Source of the DNA: Temnothorax longispinosus
Lineage: Eukaryota > Arthropoda > Insecta > Hymenoptera > Formicidae
Length of the DNA: 64,000 nucleotides
Direction of reading: 5' to 3'
Assembly (NCBI RefSeq): GCF_030848805.1
Contig: NC_092363.1
Span: 13,260,241-13,324,240, forward strand
Of this stretch, positions 53,280 through 64,000 are shown piece after piece. Each line of letters opens with the position of its first letter. The stretch's first letter is position 1. The notes beneath the pieces were generated by a model. The model was not told where the DNA came from, did no database searches, and worked only from the letters and a program-made list of their open reading frames with translations. Position numbers and translations under genes: made by a program.

Positions 53280-54030
53280 GGCACCGCTGCACCAGGTTTT
53301 CACTCCCGAAAATTTCTCGACGCGGATGACGCCGACCCTTGCGCACCTCCTCGGAGATGCCCCTGATGGTAATTCCGGGTGTTTTTCCTATGGATGACGT
53401 CCGGGTGACGTCTGTGTTGTCGGCCGTTGACGCCGACCCCCTGGCTGGGTTTCTCGGTAGCTGGTATTACCTCTCCGGGCCTTTGTTCCTGGAGATGGCG
53501 CGTTTCCCGGGGATCTTGTCGGAGAACGACGTCGACCCCCTAGGCGGGTATCCCAGGACCTGTTGTGACGTATTCCGTCCTTTGTTCCCGGGGAAGATGC
53601 GTTTCCCGGGGAACTTGTCTGACCTTGACGCCGACCCCCTGGGAGGGTGTCCCAGGTCCTGGAGAGACGGTTGTATGGCTTGGTTTCTGGCGAAAACGTG
53701 TTTCCTGAGGATTTTACCGGACATTGGCGCCGACCCCCTGGGAAGGTTCAGACTGTCACCTTTAGACCCGAGACGATCGGACCCCTTTCTCCCTGGAAAA
53801 GATACGTTTCCCGGGGATTTCACCGGGTCATGACGCGAACCCCCTGGGGCGGTGTCCCAGGTTCTCGTGAAACGCTCCAACACCTTTGTTCCCGGGGAAG
53901 TTGGTTTTCCCGAGAATTTCGTATGAGGGTGACGTCGACCCCCTGTGGGGATATTCCAGGTCTCACCCAATTCGTCGGGCGTCCTTGTTCCCGAAGCCGG
54001 TGCCCTTTTCGGAAACCTTACTCCGTCGGT
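53280..54030 (+). repeat. 99-bp tandem repeat, about seven copies, open on both strands
   Basis: GACGCCGACCCCCTGG or variants start at about 53328, 53429, 53528, 53627, 53726, 53832 and 53931 (spacing mostly 99). Units also contain TTTGTTCCCGGGGAAG and GTTTCCCGGGGA. As 99 is 33 codons, long frames exist on both strands (53339-53833 plus; 54219-53467 minus), each a 33-residue repeat rich in Pro, Gly and Arg. I cannot tell whether either is translated. The surroundings 51810-54300 are GC-rich compared with both flanks. Confidence 0.8.
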
Positions 54031-54299
54031 AAATCTAACATCGCTTGTTCGTGCGCCAGGTACGCGGGGTAGTCCTCTGGCCCATTGCTTCTGTAGGTTA
54101 CTATGGTTTGGGTGTCTCACGTTACCGATCGTCGCCTTCGTCCCCTCAGTCGATCTTTTTTCCATCGAGCATGCTCGTCGGATCGTTTCCGAACTCGCCA
54201 CTGAAGCGCGCGGTCGCAAGATTAGATTAGTTGGTTGGATGTTGAGTCTAGCTGGGGTCTTCGTGGAGCACGGACGTGCCTCGCGAGCGCTCCGTGTTA

Positions 54300-56385
54300 T
54301 ATATATAAGTATTACCTATAATTAAATTTTTTTTGTGTAAGCTCGATCCGTGGTGATACGTGCTAAAAATCCATACCGTGCCATGTATAATTTTCTGTTT
54401 TTCACATTAATTATGGAAATATCCATACTTTCATTTTCTACATGGGCGTGCCAGCGTACGTTGTGCCGCGTGGCATGCACCTTGGCACTCGATATTGTAA
54501 AATATTATCAATCCGCGCCGTATCACCGCGGATTGTTAATTGGGGGGGCTTTCTCTTTTTATTGTGCATCACGCCGTGCAAATATTATTTTATATTTTGC
54601 AAGAATTTTATCAAATTCGATAATTTATATCACTCGTGCCACGCTCGCACGAGACATAATGGCCGTTATATTCGCACATTGAGAAGAGACTCATATATGG
54701 ACTATATTCTCATACCAAGGCTCTTTTTGGAATATACTTTGAGAAGGATGATTTAATTCTAATATAATAAATAATTTTGTTGCAGAATGTGACATATTGC
54801 CTAATGTAAGGTGAGTTATTGCAACGTGACTTGTGATGGTTGTGCGATTATAATGATGTCACTTTATAATGTCTCTTTCGAGACCTTTACGTCTACCATT
54901 AGAGTCTTATTTTTCTATTTTCTACTCACATAACTGAGTTTTTACTTAGTTGGAAATACATAAATTCATTCCTTTGAAACATAATTTATACTGTGTTGAG
55001 CCTAAATAATATACTGATCCTTTTGATCTCCGATGATGGTATATGACTTGTTAATGGATCTAATAATTTGTCCTTTGCTTTTTATGTTCGTCTTTTGTGC
55101 ATATGCGGGGAGGTCCCATATACGTGCTCAGCGTTGTTTAAATCTTAATAAATGAATGATATTTGAGAAAATAGATAACATTATATGAACGCGCTGAGAC
55201 ACGCACTTGAGTTAATGATCTTTCTTCCCAGGAGATGGAACGAGGAGACGAGTTAATAAATAAATAAATAAAATATATAAAATTTTCTCTAGTTTATTGA
55301 TTAAATGAATATACATATATATGTTTTTTGGACCTCTTCGTCTTGATATTAATATATACACTTATTTGCTACTTTATACACCTTTTCTTAATCCTAATCT
55401 TATAACACGGTAAGTGTTGCGTAAACTACTAATTATACACTTATTCTTAACCTGTCATTACGATAGATTATGTCTTTCTCATGCGCGCGTGCGATCGCTT
55501 AATTTGCGTTCATGAGTTGTATGATGAGAAACTCATCCGTACAAATCTAGGGATTTGGCCTAGATTTTGGCCTAGATTTTGACCTTATGGCCAATCCACA
55601 TGTAGGAGGGTATTATGCGTGGTGACTTTTGTAAATCTTGAATGTTTTCTTTATGAGTTACGAATATTCTTGCATATACACGCATAATATCACCTTTTCT
55701 GTCGGAATTTATTTATAATCAACTAAATAAACCTTTCGTTTTTCTGTTTTTGTAATATAACTTGATACCGATATATCTACTTGTAAATTGCCTGGCACTC
55801 TATAGACAAAATAAAATAAACAAACAAACAAACAAATACAAACAAATAAACAAATAAAAGAAATAAACAAACAAAATACAAAACACATAACATAGATATC
55901 AATATTACTACCAAGCAATTAGTTGTTTAGTTGTTTAGTTGCTAGGTGACTTATAGATAAATTGTTATTCTGTGCATTTTTCTTTGGGATTACGTTTCCA
56001 TATTATTTGAACAACTTTTTGCCCAAATACATTTTTCATGAAATATAGTTAATGATGATAATCCCATTGGAAATTTGACTCGATTTGTCATCTAAATATT
56101 AACTTTTACTTAAATATAAGTTTTTTCTGAATAATTATTTATAAATTTTGATTTAATATGGAACTCCCAGAGTGAATTCTAGTGTATTTAACACAACATT
56201 CCTGTATAACATGTTGTGTTTTTATGTTCGGGCTTGTATCTTGAGCAATCTACTGGCTTCTTCCCTGTGTTTTCTTACTCACGGACTATGCAGGGCTGGC
56301 ATAAAGTTAAACAAAATCCGACCATCTGATTATTGAGCGTGCATGTGAGCGATGCATACTCAATTGTGAGCTGTCCTAAGGGAAG
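54300..56385. other. No gene seen; low-complexity stretches
   Basis: A return to AT-rich sequence. AATAAATAAATA at 55250 and a CAAACAAATAAA-rich run at 55800-55890. CCTAGATTTTGG is repeated near 55558-55580. 56280-56385 may be the 5' region of the LINE that resumes at 62672. Confidence 0.4.
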
Positions 56386-56390
56386 GTCAC
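56386..56390. repeat. BEL/Pao target-site duplication GTCAC, left
   Basis: Identical to 62667-62671, directly outside the LTRs. Confidence 0.9.
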
Positions 56391-56749
56391 TGTTTGGGCT
56401 GTTGACCAAACGATTTTGAAATTTTGTTATAATGGCGCCCTCGCGCAAGAACTGCTACGCAAGAGCTGTCGCTCAAAGGAAACTAGACCTTCCTAGTAAT
56501 AACGGATGTCGCCACATGCCCTCTGGAGGCGCTCGCTTCGTGGCCATTAGCCTGCCAGTACCGACGTTGCCACGCGGTGTCATTGTATATCGTATCAGAG
56601 AGAAGAGTGTAACCGTCCAGAGACGACGGACGTATTATTGTATACGCGCAATAAAGAAAGTTTTAGTAAAAGATATCAAGCGAAGTTCATTTATTCGAAG
56701 ACGAGAAAATACGTGCCGTGCACCCGGCTCAACGAGAGCTGCGCAAACA
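56391..56749 (+). repeat. BEL/Pao 5' LTR
   Basis: Begins TGTTTGGGCTGTTGACCAAA, ends GAGCTGCGCAAACA. Contains CGCAATAAAG, an intact polyadenylation signal, near 56647. Confidence 0.92.
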
Positions 56750-56770
56750 TATGGTCCTTCGAGCCGGATA
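56750..56770 (+). other. Probable primer-binding site
   Basis: TATGGTCCTTCGAGCCGGAT directly follows the 5' LTR; TGG start fits pairing with a tRNA 3' CCA. The tRNA was not identified. Confidence 0.5.
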
Positions 56771-57039
56771 TACGAGAATTCCGGTCTCGTACAAAGGCAT
56801 TCAATGTTATCAAGGGCGTGGTAACGGAAGTACAAAGATCGAGAATACACGTCCCATTCGATGTCGACGGTGTGACGAGTCCGTTCAAGGAAGTAGCTTA
56901 CGCACTAGGCAAAGGCGCATTACGCATTACACGAAGTTAAGATAAAGGCAATTGTTCGGATACATGACCCCCAGGTGAGTCTCCGTTGCCCATTCCAACT
57001 ATTTACAGTCCATTCCCTTTGTATTGAGTTTTTTCAAAG

Positions 57040-58349
57040 ATGGCAGAACAAGAATTCGCGCAACGTGCCGCAAAGACGAAGCGAGCACAGGCAAAGGCCG
57101 CGTGTACGCGCGGGAAAACGTTCGTTGACGAAATCGGCGACAAACGCGTGTCGATAATTGAATTGCGACAGAGACAAGCAAAGTTTCGCGAGTGTTGGCA
57201 ATCATTCGAAGACGCGCAATCGGACATTGAGATGTTTGAAAACGCGAACGAGCAGGAAATCGTGCATAACGAAAAGCGTCAATTGTTTGAAGAGAAATAT
57301 TTCGAGGTCGACACGAAGTTCGAGGAGCTTATACTCGAGCGCACAGAACAGATGGGCGCCGTCGGGCCTAATCCATTCGATATGCTTCGAACGCCGGGTA
57401 ATCGCTATAATCCTCCGCAAGCCGACGTCAATATGAAGTTACCGTGAATTGACCTTCCCACGTTTTCGGGTTCTTACGAAAATTGGCATCCCTTTCATGA
57501 TGTGTTTCATTCGATGATACACGTAAACACTGCATTACCTACCATACAAAAGATCCATTATCTGCGAGCATCTCTCAAAGGCGAAGCGGCAGACGTTATT
57601 AGTTCACTAGAATTAGCGGCCGAAAATTACGAAGAGGCATGGGCGATGTTAAACGAGCGATATGATAACCAGCGGATTATAATGCAGAAGCACATTAAAG
57701 CGATATTCGGGCAACAGTATTGCATAAGGAAAGTCATGCTGAACCGAGGCATCTTTTGGACAATGTATTAAAGCATTAGCGAGCGTTAAAGGTATTAAAA
57801 CGTCCTATCGACCAGTGGGACGATCTTATTATTTATGTGATTACGAGTAAATTGCCGCCGGCCACAAACAAAGAATGGGAAACTAGCCTCAAAGATTCAA
57901 ATATTCCGACTCTCAAACAATTAACGGATTTTTTGGCTTATAGGTGTCGCGCGTTAGAAGCGATTGATAGAAATCCTCAATGCTCCGCATCGACTAACGG
58001 CGCTGGTAAAACAAATATGAAGAAGGCTACTTTGGCAAATGTAGCAACTGACAATTCAGGATGTGTCCTTTGCAAAGGCGACCATCCTATCTTTCTTTGT
58101 GGCAAATTTCTCGGATTCTCAGTCGACAAGCGTTTCCAAGAAATCAAAGCCCTCAAGCTGTGCTTAAATTGTCTCAAATTCACAAATCATCGAGCGAAGA
58201 ATTGTAACGCCGGCTCGTGCAAGAAGTGTAGTAAGAAACATAACACTCTGTTACATATGGAAACAACAACCCCTCAAGAGAAGGAAACTGAAGCGAAGTC
58301 CATCCGGATGCGGTTGCTGCCGTGCAATCAGCATCATTATCGAGCGTAA
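57040..58349 (+). pseudogene. gag: BEL/Pao gag, one stop and one frameshift
   Basis: 57040-57447 begins MAEQEFAQRAAKTKRAQAKA and ends at TGA (57445-57447) just before IDLPTFSGSYENWHPFHDVF, the conserved capsid start, which continues in the same frame to about 57720. A frame change there leads to 57837-58349: SKLPPATNKEWETSLKDSNI, the knuckle CVLCKGDHPIFLC and CLNCLKFTNHRAKNC plus CKKCSKKHNTLLH, the paired zinc motifs typical of BEL gag. Gag forms the virus-like particle. Confidence 0.88.
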
Positions 58350-60122
58350 ATCACGTCACACGGTTGTCAGGGCAGCATGTCTTACTGTCTACAGCAATCA
58401 TTCACGTTCAAGATAGTAAAGGAAGCATTCTACCGTGTCGAGCTGTCCTCGATGCCGGTTCTCAGTCAAACTTCGTGACATCAGAACTCGTCGAAAGGCT
58501 CGGACTCAAACAATTTCCTACCTCGGTGCCAATAAGCGGAGTGGGAGAGTTGAACACTGAAACGCATAGTTACGTCAACATGATGGTGCGATCTCGTTTC
58601 AATGGTTTCAAGGCAGAGCTCAGGTGCCTTGTGCTGCGCAAGATTGTACAGGACATTCCAAATGCGTCAATGAGAAGATTGGACATTCGCGTTCCACCAG
58701 GAATCAAGTTAGCGGATCCCAATTTTATGGAGACATCAAAGATAGACATGCTCATAGGAGCAGGAATCTTTTGGGACCTCCAGATAAAGACCACACCAGA
58801 TCAGCCGCGTTGGCAGAAAACGCGGTTTGGTTGGATCGCGGAAGGCGGAATTATTACAAAGAAGATGCAGCCCGAAGCAACTAGCTGCAATCTCATCACC
58901 AATCAAGCACTGGATGATGCCATAGCAAGATTTTGGGAAATCGAGCATGGCGCGCGGAAGATCAAGATGTCAGTGGAGGATCGCAAGTGCGTAGAACATT
59001 TTGAATCAACGTACAAGAGAAATTCGACGGGCAGATTTATAGTCAAACTCCCGATTAAGCACGAAGAATTGGCGCGTCTCGGTCAATCTAAGGACATTGC
59101 CACACGGCAATTTAAAAATCTCGAACGTCGGTTAAATCGTAATCCGTCGCCCAAAAAGGATTACGTGGACTTCATCCATGAATACGAAGCGTTGGGGCAT
59201 CTGAGGGAGGTTCAAGGTCACGATACAGAGACCATCTCGCATTGCTATTTGCCTCACCATTGCGTCATCAAAGAAAAGAGTGATACGACCAAACTAAGGG
59301 TAGTGTTCAATGCCTCATGCAAGACCACAACGGGCGTTTCGCTAAATGATTGCCTGATGGTCGGGCCGTCACTGCAGCAGGATCTCTTTTCTATTATTGC
59401 CAGATTTCGTACGTTTGAGTTTGTTTTAGTTGCAGATATAACAAAGATGTATCGCCAGGTGTTGATCGACGAATCACGGGTATCCTTGCAACGCATCCTA
59501 TGGCGCGATACTCCCGATAGTCTGATAAGAGTGCTAGAATTATTGACAGTCACGTATGGCACTGGACCAGCAGCGTTCCTTGCCATTAAGTCGATCAGAA
59601 CGCTGGCGGAGATCAAGGCAAAAAAACTTCCCGATTGGAGCAAAGATCGTGTTGCGGGACTTTGACGTCGACGATCTCATCACAGGAAAAAACACGAAGG
59701 AAGCACCCCTGCAAGTTCGTGATGAGACAACAAAGCTTCTTGAAAAGGAAGGTTTTGTATTACGCAAATGGGCTTCTAATAACCCCGAGTTGCTTGTTAA
59801 TCTTCCTGACTCTTCCAAGAAGAATTCAACGCGAACATTGGACAAAGAAGGTATGTGCAAAACACTAAGCATTCAATGGAATCCAACGGATGATCATGTA
59901 TTACTGTATCGCATACAAGGTGAAGCAGATACTAATCAGCGCGTGACGAAGATAACAATTTGGTCATGTGTCGCACAGATATTTGATCCATTAGGTCTCC
60001 TCGGACCAGTCATAATACAAGCAAAGATGTTGATTCAACGACTGTGGACATTGCAGTTCAGCTGGGATGAGTCTCTGCCCACAGAGCTGCATACGCAATG
60101 GAATAATTACAAATTTGAATGA
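58322..60122 (+). pseudogene. pol: BEL/Pao protease and reverse transcriptase, frameshifted
   Basis: 58322-59665: protease CRAVLDAGSQSNFVTSELVE (near residue 40; the DAGS variant used by BEL), then RT beginning GRFIVKLPI, HCVIKEKSDTTKLRVVFNAS and FVLVADITKMYRQVLIDE (motif A). A shift near 59620 moves to 59556-60122, where the catalytic box reads DFDVDDLITG; BEL elements usually have YVDD, so the Tyr is replaced by Asp. IFDPLGLLGPVIIQAKMLIQ follows. It overlaps gag slightly in another frame. Confidence 0.88.
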
Positions 60123-62235
60123 TATCCGCATTCCCCGCAAGGCAGTGGAAGTTAAAACAAGTACACGTATTGAGCTGCACGGGTTTTACGACGCGAGTCA
60201 GAATGCGTACGGAGCGTGTGTATACCTGCGCACTACAAATCAAAGCGGAGTCCATTCCACAAAGTTATTATGCGCAAAGTCACGGGTGGCACCCCTGAAA
60301 GCTGTATCGTTGCCTCGATTAGAGCTATGCGCTGCGCAACCAGCGCAACTGTTGGGCAACTAGTTGACAGAGATCGTTCCCATTTTGGAATTGAAGATCG
60401 ACGCAATATACCTTCGGACCGATGCTAAGATAGTTTTGGATTGGATCAACTCCTCAAGTCGCAGATTTAATACCTTTGTTGCCAACAGAGTGGGCGAGAT
60501 ACAGTAACTCACTTCTGTTCAAAGTTGGTCTCATGTGAGTACTGATTGCAACCCTGCGGACATTCTATCGCGAGGAGCCAGTCTTTTAGTTCTCAAAGAT
60601 GCAGATCTATGGTGGCATGGCCCATCGTGGTTGCGCAACGACGAATCATCATGGCCTAGCTTAAAGCGATCTTCAGTTAACGAAGAGGAATTACCGGAGC
60701 AGCGAAAAACGATCGTAACTATTTCTGCTTCACAGGAAGAATTCGACATAATCGATAGATTTTCGTCATATACTCGATTGCTTAAAACGATTGCGACATG
60801 TTTTCGTTTTGTGCAGAACGCAAGATACAAACAAGATGCTCGGAGATTCGATTCAATTTTGGCTCAAAAATTGGAGGCATCCCAAAGGATCATCATCAGA
60901 AGAGTACAACGAACAACGTTTCACACGGAAATAGAAGCTATTAAAAATCAAAGAGCAATTAGAAAGGACAGTCGTTTACTTGGTTTAAATCCTTTCTTGG
61001 ATCACGAGGTATTGTTAAGAGTTGGTGGGCGCCTGAGAAACGCCAATATCTCCTATGAAACTAAGCATCAGTTGATATTACCAGCTCGTCATCGGCTCAT
61101 TTGTCTTATAATTGAGCAAAAACATAAGAGATTACTCCATGCAGGACCTCAGGCCACCTTGGCAGCTATAAGAGATCGTTATTGGCCTCTGAGTGCAAGA
61201 GGAATTGTTCGCGATGTTGTACACAAGTGTGTTATTTGTGTCAAAGCAAGACCCCGCATATCACAGCAAATTATGGGCGATCTTCCGGCTACTCATGTGA
61301 CGCCTGTTCGGCCATTTAATAATACAGGCGTCGATTATTGTGGTCCCATATTCCTTCGAGAAGGAAAGCGGCGAAATGCAAAAAGATCTAAGGCTTGGAT
61401 TTCAATATTTGTTTGTTTCGTCACGAAAGCTGTCCACATCGAGGTTGTATCGGATCTAACTTCAAAAGGATTTCTGACAATAAGTGCATTAAAGCGTTTC
61501 ATTGGTCGACGAGGGAGACCGGCTAACATTTATTCAGACAATGGGACTAACTTCGTGGGAGCCAACCGCGAGTTAGAAGAGTTACGGACTTTATTCAACC
61601 GAGAAGAGTTTCGACATAGCATCACGAACAAGATGGCAGAAGACGCCATTACTTGGCACTTTATCCCTCCCCGAGCACCTAATTTCGGTGGGTTATAGGA
61701 GTCTGCTGTTCGCTCCACAAAACATCATTTGACTAGAGTCTCCGCCGACGGGTCGTTGACATTTGAGGAGGCAGTTACATTATTATCGCAAATCGAAGCG
61801 ATACTAAACTCGAGATCCTTAACGCCTTTATCTTCCGATCCTTTAGATCATTCCTACCTAACCCCCGGACATTTCCTAATTGGAGACTCACTTATTTCGT
61901 ATCCAGAACCTACATTGCAGGATTTGCTATCAAACCGCTTATCTCGCTGGCAGCGTATCGAACAGATGCGTCAGCAATTTTGGAGACAATGGTCAGCGGA
62001 CTATCTTAATACATTACAACAGCGATCCAAATGGAAGAAAACTTCAAGGCCCCAGCTTCAGATAGGTCAAATGGTTGTCGTACGAGAGAATGACCTGCCC
62101 CCTTTGTCTTGGCTTACTGGTCGGATTGTTGCGATTCATCCAGGAGCGAATGGAATGACCAGAACGGCGACCTTAAAAACCGCTGAAGGAACATTTAAGC
62201 GACCTGCTTCCAGGATATGCATATTACCTGATTGA
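60100..62235 (+). pseudogene. pol: BEL/Pao RNase H and integrase, several breaks
   Basis: RNase H: ELHGFYDASQNAYGACVYLR and SLPRLELCAA (60170-60340). Shifts follow until 60535: STDCNPADILSRGASL. Integrase zinc finger with HAGPQATLAAIRDRYWPL and CVICVKARP. Core: VDYCGPIF (first Asp), YSDNGTNFVGA (second Asp); Glu expected after FGGL, where TAG (61696-61698) replaces the usual Trp codon and ESAVRSTKHHL continues in frame. The C-terminal region, TPGHFLIGDSL to RPASRICILPD, ends at 62235. Reading continues in one frame across the stop. Confidence 0.88.
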
Positions 62236-62307
62236 AGTTTAGTTCTTTGTGTACTCATATTTTATATTTCAGGTTGATAAGCCTAGCCCATCAAGGCGCG
62301 TGGTATA

Positions 62308-62666
62308 TGTTTGGGCTGTTGACCAAACGATTTTGAAATTTTGTTATAATGGCGCCCTCGCGCAAGAACTGCTACGCAAGAGCTGTCGCTCAAAGGAAAC
62401 TAGACCTTCCTAGTAATAACGGATGTCGCCACATGCCCTCTGGAGGCGCTCGCTTCGTGGCCATTAGCCTGCCAGTACCGACGTTGCCACGCGGTGTCAT
62501 TGTATATCGTATCAGAGAGAAGAGTGTAACCGTCCAGAGACGACGGACGTATTATTGTATACGCACAATATAGAAAGTTTTAGTAAAAGATATCAAGCGA
62601 AGTTTATTTATTCGAAGACGAGAAAATACGTGCCGTACACCCGGCTCAACAAGAGCTGCGCAAACA
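62308..62666 (+). repeat. BEL/Pao 3' LTR
   Basis: Same ends as the 5' LTR. All five differences lie in the last 100 bp; one changes the AATAAA to AATATA. Confidence 0.92.
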
Positions 62667-62671
62667 GTCAC

Positions 62672-64000
62672 CCCGATAAAAAACCAATTAATATGATAAT
62701 GGACAATGACAAGAAAAAATTACCACCCCAGGGTGAGCGGATACCCAGGGGTAGGCACGGGGAGGGTACAGTTCCAGCACTCCCCGAGTTGTCGGGACAA
62801 TGCGTCCGGAATCACGTGATGGGCTAGCAACCGTCGAGTTAGGGTCGAGCTCGACGGCCAAGTTGGCAATCGCTGCCAGCAAGGAGTCGGAAGATACCGA
62901 GATGTTTGAAGACAATTCGCAACAAATAGCGAAGGATGGACTTCACGTTGACTTGGTTAGAGGTATCACTGAGGGGGATTAACTCGATCGCCCGGTTAGC
63001 GTTTCTCCTGAACACCGTCAGTTTTTGTTTGAGATGGACCACCTTGTTGAGGTGGACTTCGTAACTACTAGTCGGAGCCAAGATGCGGCTGAGGATACGG
63101 AGGAAACAATTATAAACGAAGGTACTACGTACGTCCCAGACTCCGATGAAGAGGAGGAGGTTAGATCGGAATACTCACTTAGAAGTAAGAAAAGGAAGGA
63201 GCCTTTTTCCCCCCCTAAGGAACATTCTCCGGTAAACAAAACACCTTTAAAGAAAACTAGATACATCGCGGGCAAAAAGGTAAAGATACTAAGTGGAGGT
63301 ATCACCCCAGCGGTGACTGGTACATTGACATCAACTACTTGTATAAGGGTTATGAAGGGAGGAAATAAGATGGATAAAATTAGAACTGGTAGTCAGAGAT
63401 TCGCGGACCCTCTCAGCAGGTCGATGAAAGAGGATCTGATAAACCTAGAAGAAATTATTAAAACTTTAGTGGAGAGACTGGACGATGCGGGGGATGTCTC
63501 TTCTCTCGTGGTCCAAGTTGCTAAATTCACTGAGGAACTTCGTGCCTGTAAAAAGGAAGAAGAAAAAACCAAGCAAGAATACACTAGTATAATTAAGGAG
63601 AACAGTAAACTTAAGAGAGAGATGAGAGGTCTCCAGTTAAGGTTGAATGCGTTGGAGGATAGCGCTAGGACTGGATCAAAATCGCTGAAATCTTCAGTCT
63701 TTGTGTTTGGGGCTTCTCAGCGGTCCGGCGCGGGGAGTACTTCTTTCCCTGATTATACATCCATAGTCTCCCAACAACTAGACACTAAGAGATCTTCTGC
63801 TTCTGTGAGGACTGTTGAGACGACTTCATCTTTGGCATCTTCTCATTCTGAGCCTAGTGATCATTACAAAACTGATACTAGCTTTCTTCCACTTCGGCCG
63901 CTTCCTCAAAGAGGTCCGAGAGGGAGAACGAGATCTAGAGGCAAGGTTAAACCCAGAGTTACCAGCGATGATCGCCATTCTAGGAAATGGACCGTGATTG
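62672..64000 (+). pseudogene. LINE ORF1 (gag-like coiled-coil protein), runs off window
   Basis: MDNDKKKLPPQGERIPRGRH at 62697 continues to about 62795, then a frame change. From 62800 one frame (MRPESRDGLATVELGSSSTA) is open to 64000 except TAA at 62980-62982; 63034-64000 is uninterrupted. It encodes an acidic stretch, TTYVPDSDEEEEVRSEYSLR, basic KKRKEP (possible nuclear signal), a coiled coil (MKEDLINLEEIIKTLVERLD to LKREMRGLQLRLNALEDS) and a Ser-rich then Arg-rich tail RGPRGRTRSRGKVKPR. This composition fits ORF1 of R1- or I-type LINEs; the CCHC knuckles expected further on lie beyond the window. The BEL element inserted into its 5' part. Confidence 0.65.

Larger units (their letters stand above)
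56391..62666 (+). mobile_element. BEL/Pao LTR retrotransposon, complete but inactive
   Basis: Two 359-bp LTRs (56391-56749, 62308-62666) with five differences, TG...CA ends and a 5-bp duplication GTCAC. The internal region encodes gag, then protease, RT, RNase H and integrase in the order PR-RT-RH-IN. The LTR similarity (about 98.6 percent) points to a recent insertion, yet the coding region has at least two nonsense codons and several frameshifts, so it was probably mobilised in trans or decayed quickly. Confidence 0.92.

Noticed and set aside
57040..57447. Host gene reading for the MAEQEFAQRA frame
   Set aside because: Position after a BEL LTR and continuation into the capsid start show it is BEL gag.

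Overview
The window is animal nuclear DNA, most likely from an insect and probably an ant or other hymenopteran. That is an inference from split genes with GT-AG introns, GGTTAGG-type repeats and the mix of transposons. It is AT-rich and TE-dense. Host coding sequence is sparse: three exons of a conserved gene that fits IFT80 (976-1164, 43499-43649, 44086-44257, + strand), one orphan CUE-domain exon resembling the last exon of TOLLIP (7412-7522, +), a THAP-domain gene on the minus strand (about 8049-9297), and an unexplained methionine-free reading frame (33443-34300, -). The first two IFT80 exons join in phase, so 1165-43498 reads as one 42.3-kb intron that holds almost everything else.

Layout. 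1-915: IFT80 intron with a foldback element. 1286-7260: minus-strand LINE remnant split by a complete Transib (RAG1-like) transposon at 1745-6160, with CACAGTG ends and a 5-bp target duplication. 7412-9297: CUE exon and convergent THAP gene. 10610-13266: dead LINE reverse transcriptase and a palindromic Penelope-derived block. 13650-33140: one dead LINE opened by successive insertions. Its endonuclease contains a Penelope-like element (15082-17085). Its 3' end contains a foldback element (20238-32815, 8-bp duplication). The foldback contains an insect errantivirus with gag, pol and env (20984-32648, 4-bp duplication). The errantivirus integrase contains a Harbinger-like element (24226-26589, TAA duplication), which contains a Penelope-derived inverted repeat. 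34712-38506: two Penelope copies head to head inside one 11-bp duplication. 39243-42310: foldback and a broken Copia element.

From 44258 on: IFT80 intron, a 500-bp assembly gap (44641-45140), LINE fragments (45690-48710), a tRNA-like gene in the loop of a long inverted repeat (49785-50240), a 15-bp minisatellite foldback (51240-51700), and a GC-rich island (51810-54300) with four repeated exon-like units and a 99-bp tandem array. A BEL/Pao retrotransposon (56391-62666, 5-bp duplication) interrupts the 5' part of another LINE, whose ORF1 runs off the window end.

Almost all TE genes carry stops or frameshifts. The best leads are the RAG1-like Transib with its RSS-type ends, the hammerhead-like motifs at Penelope termini with coordinated core changes, the tRNA-like gene inside a hairpin, and the exon-like array.
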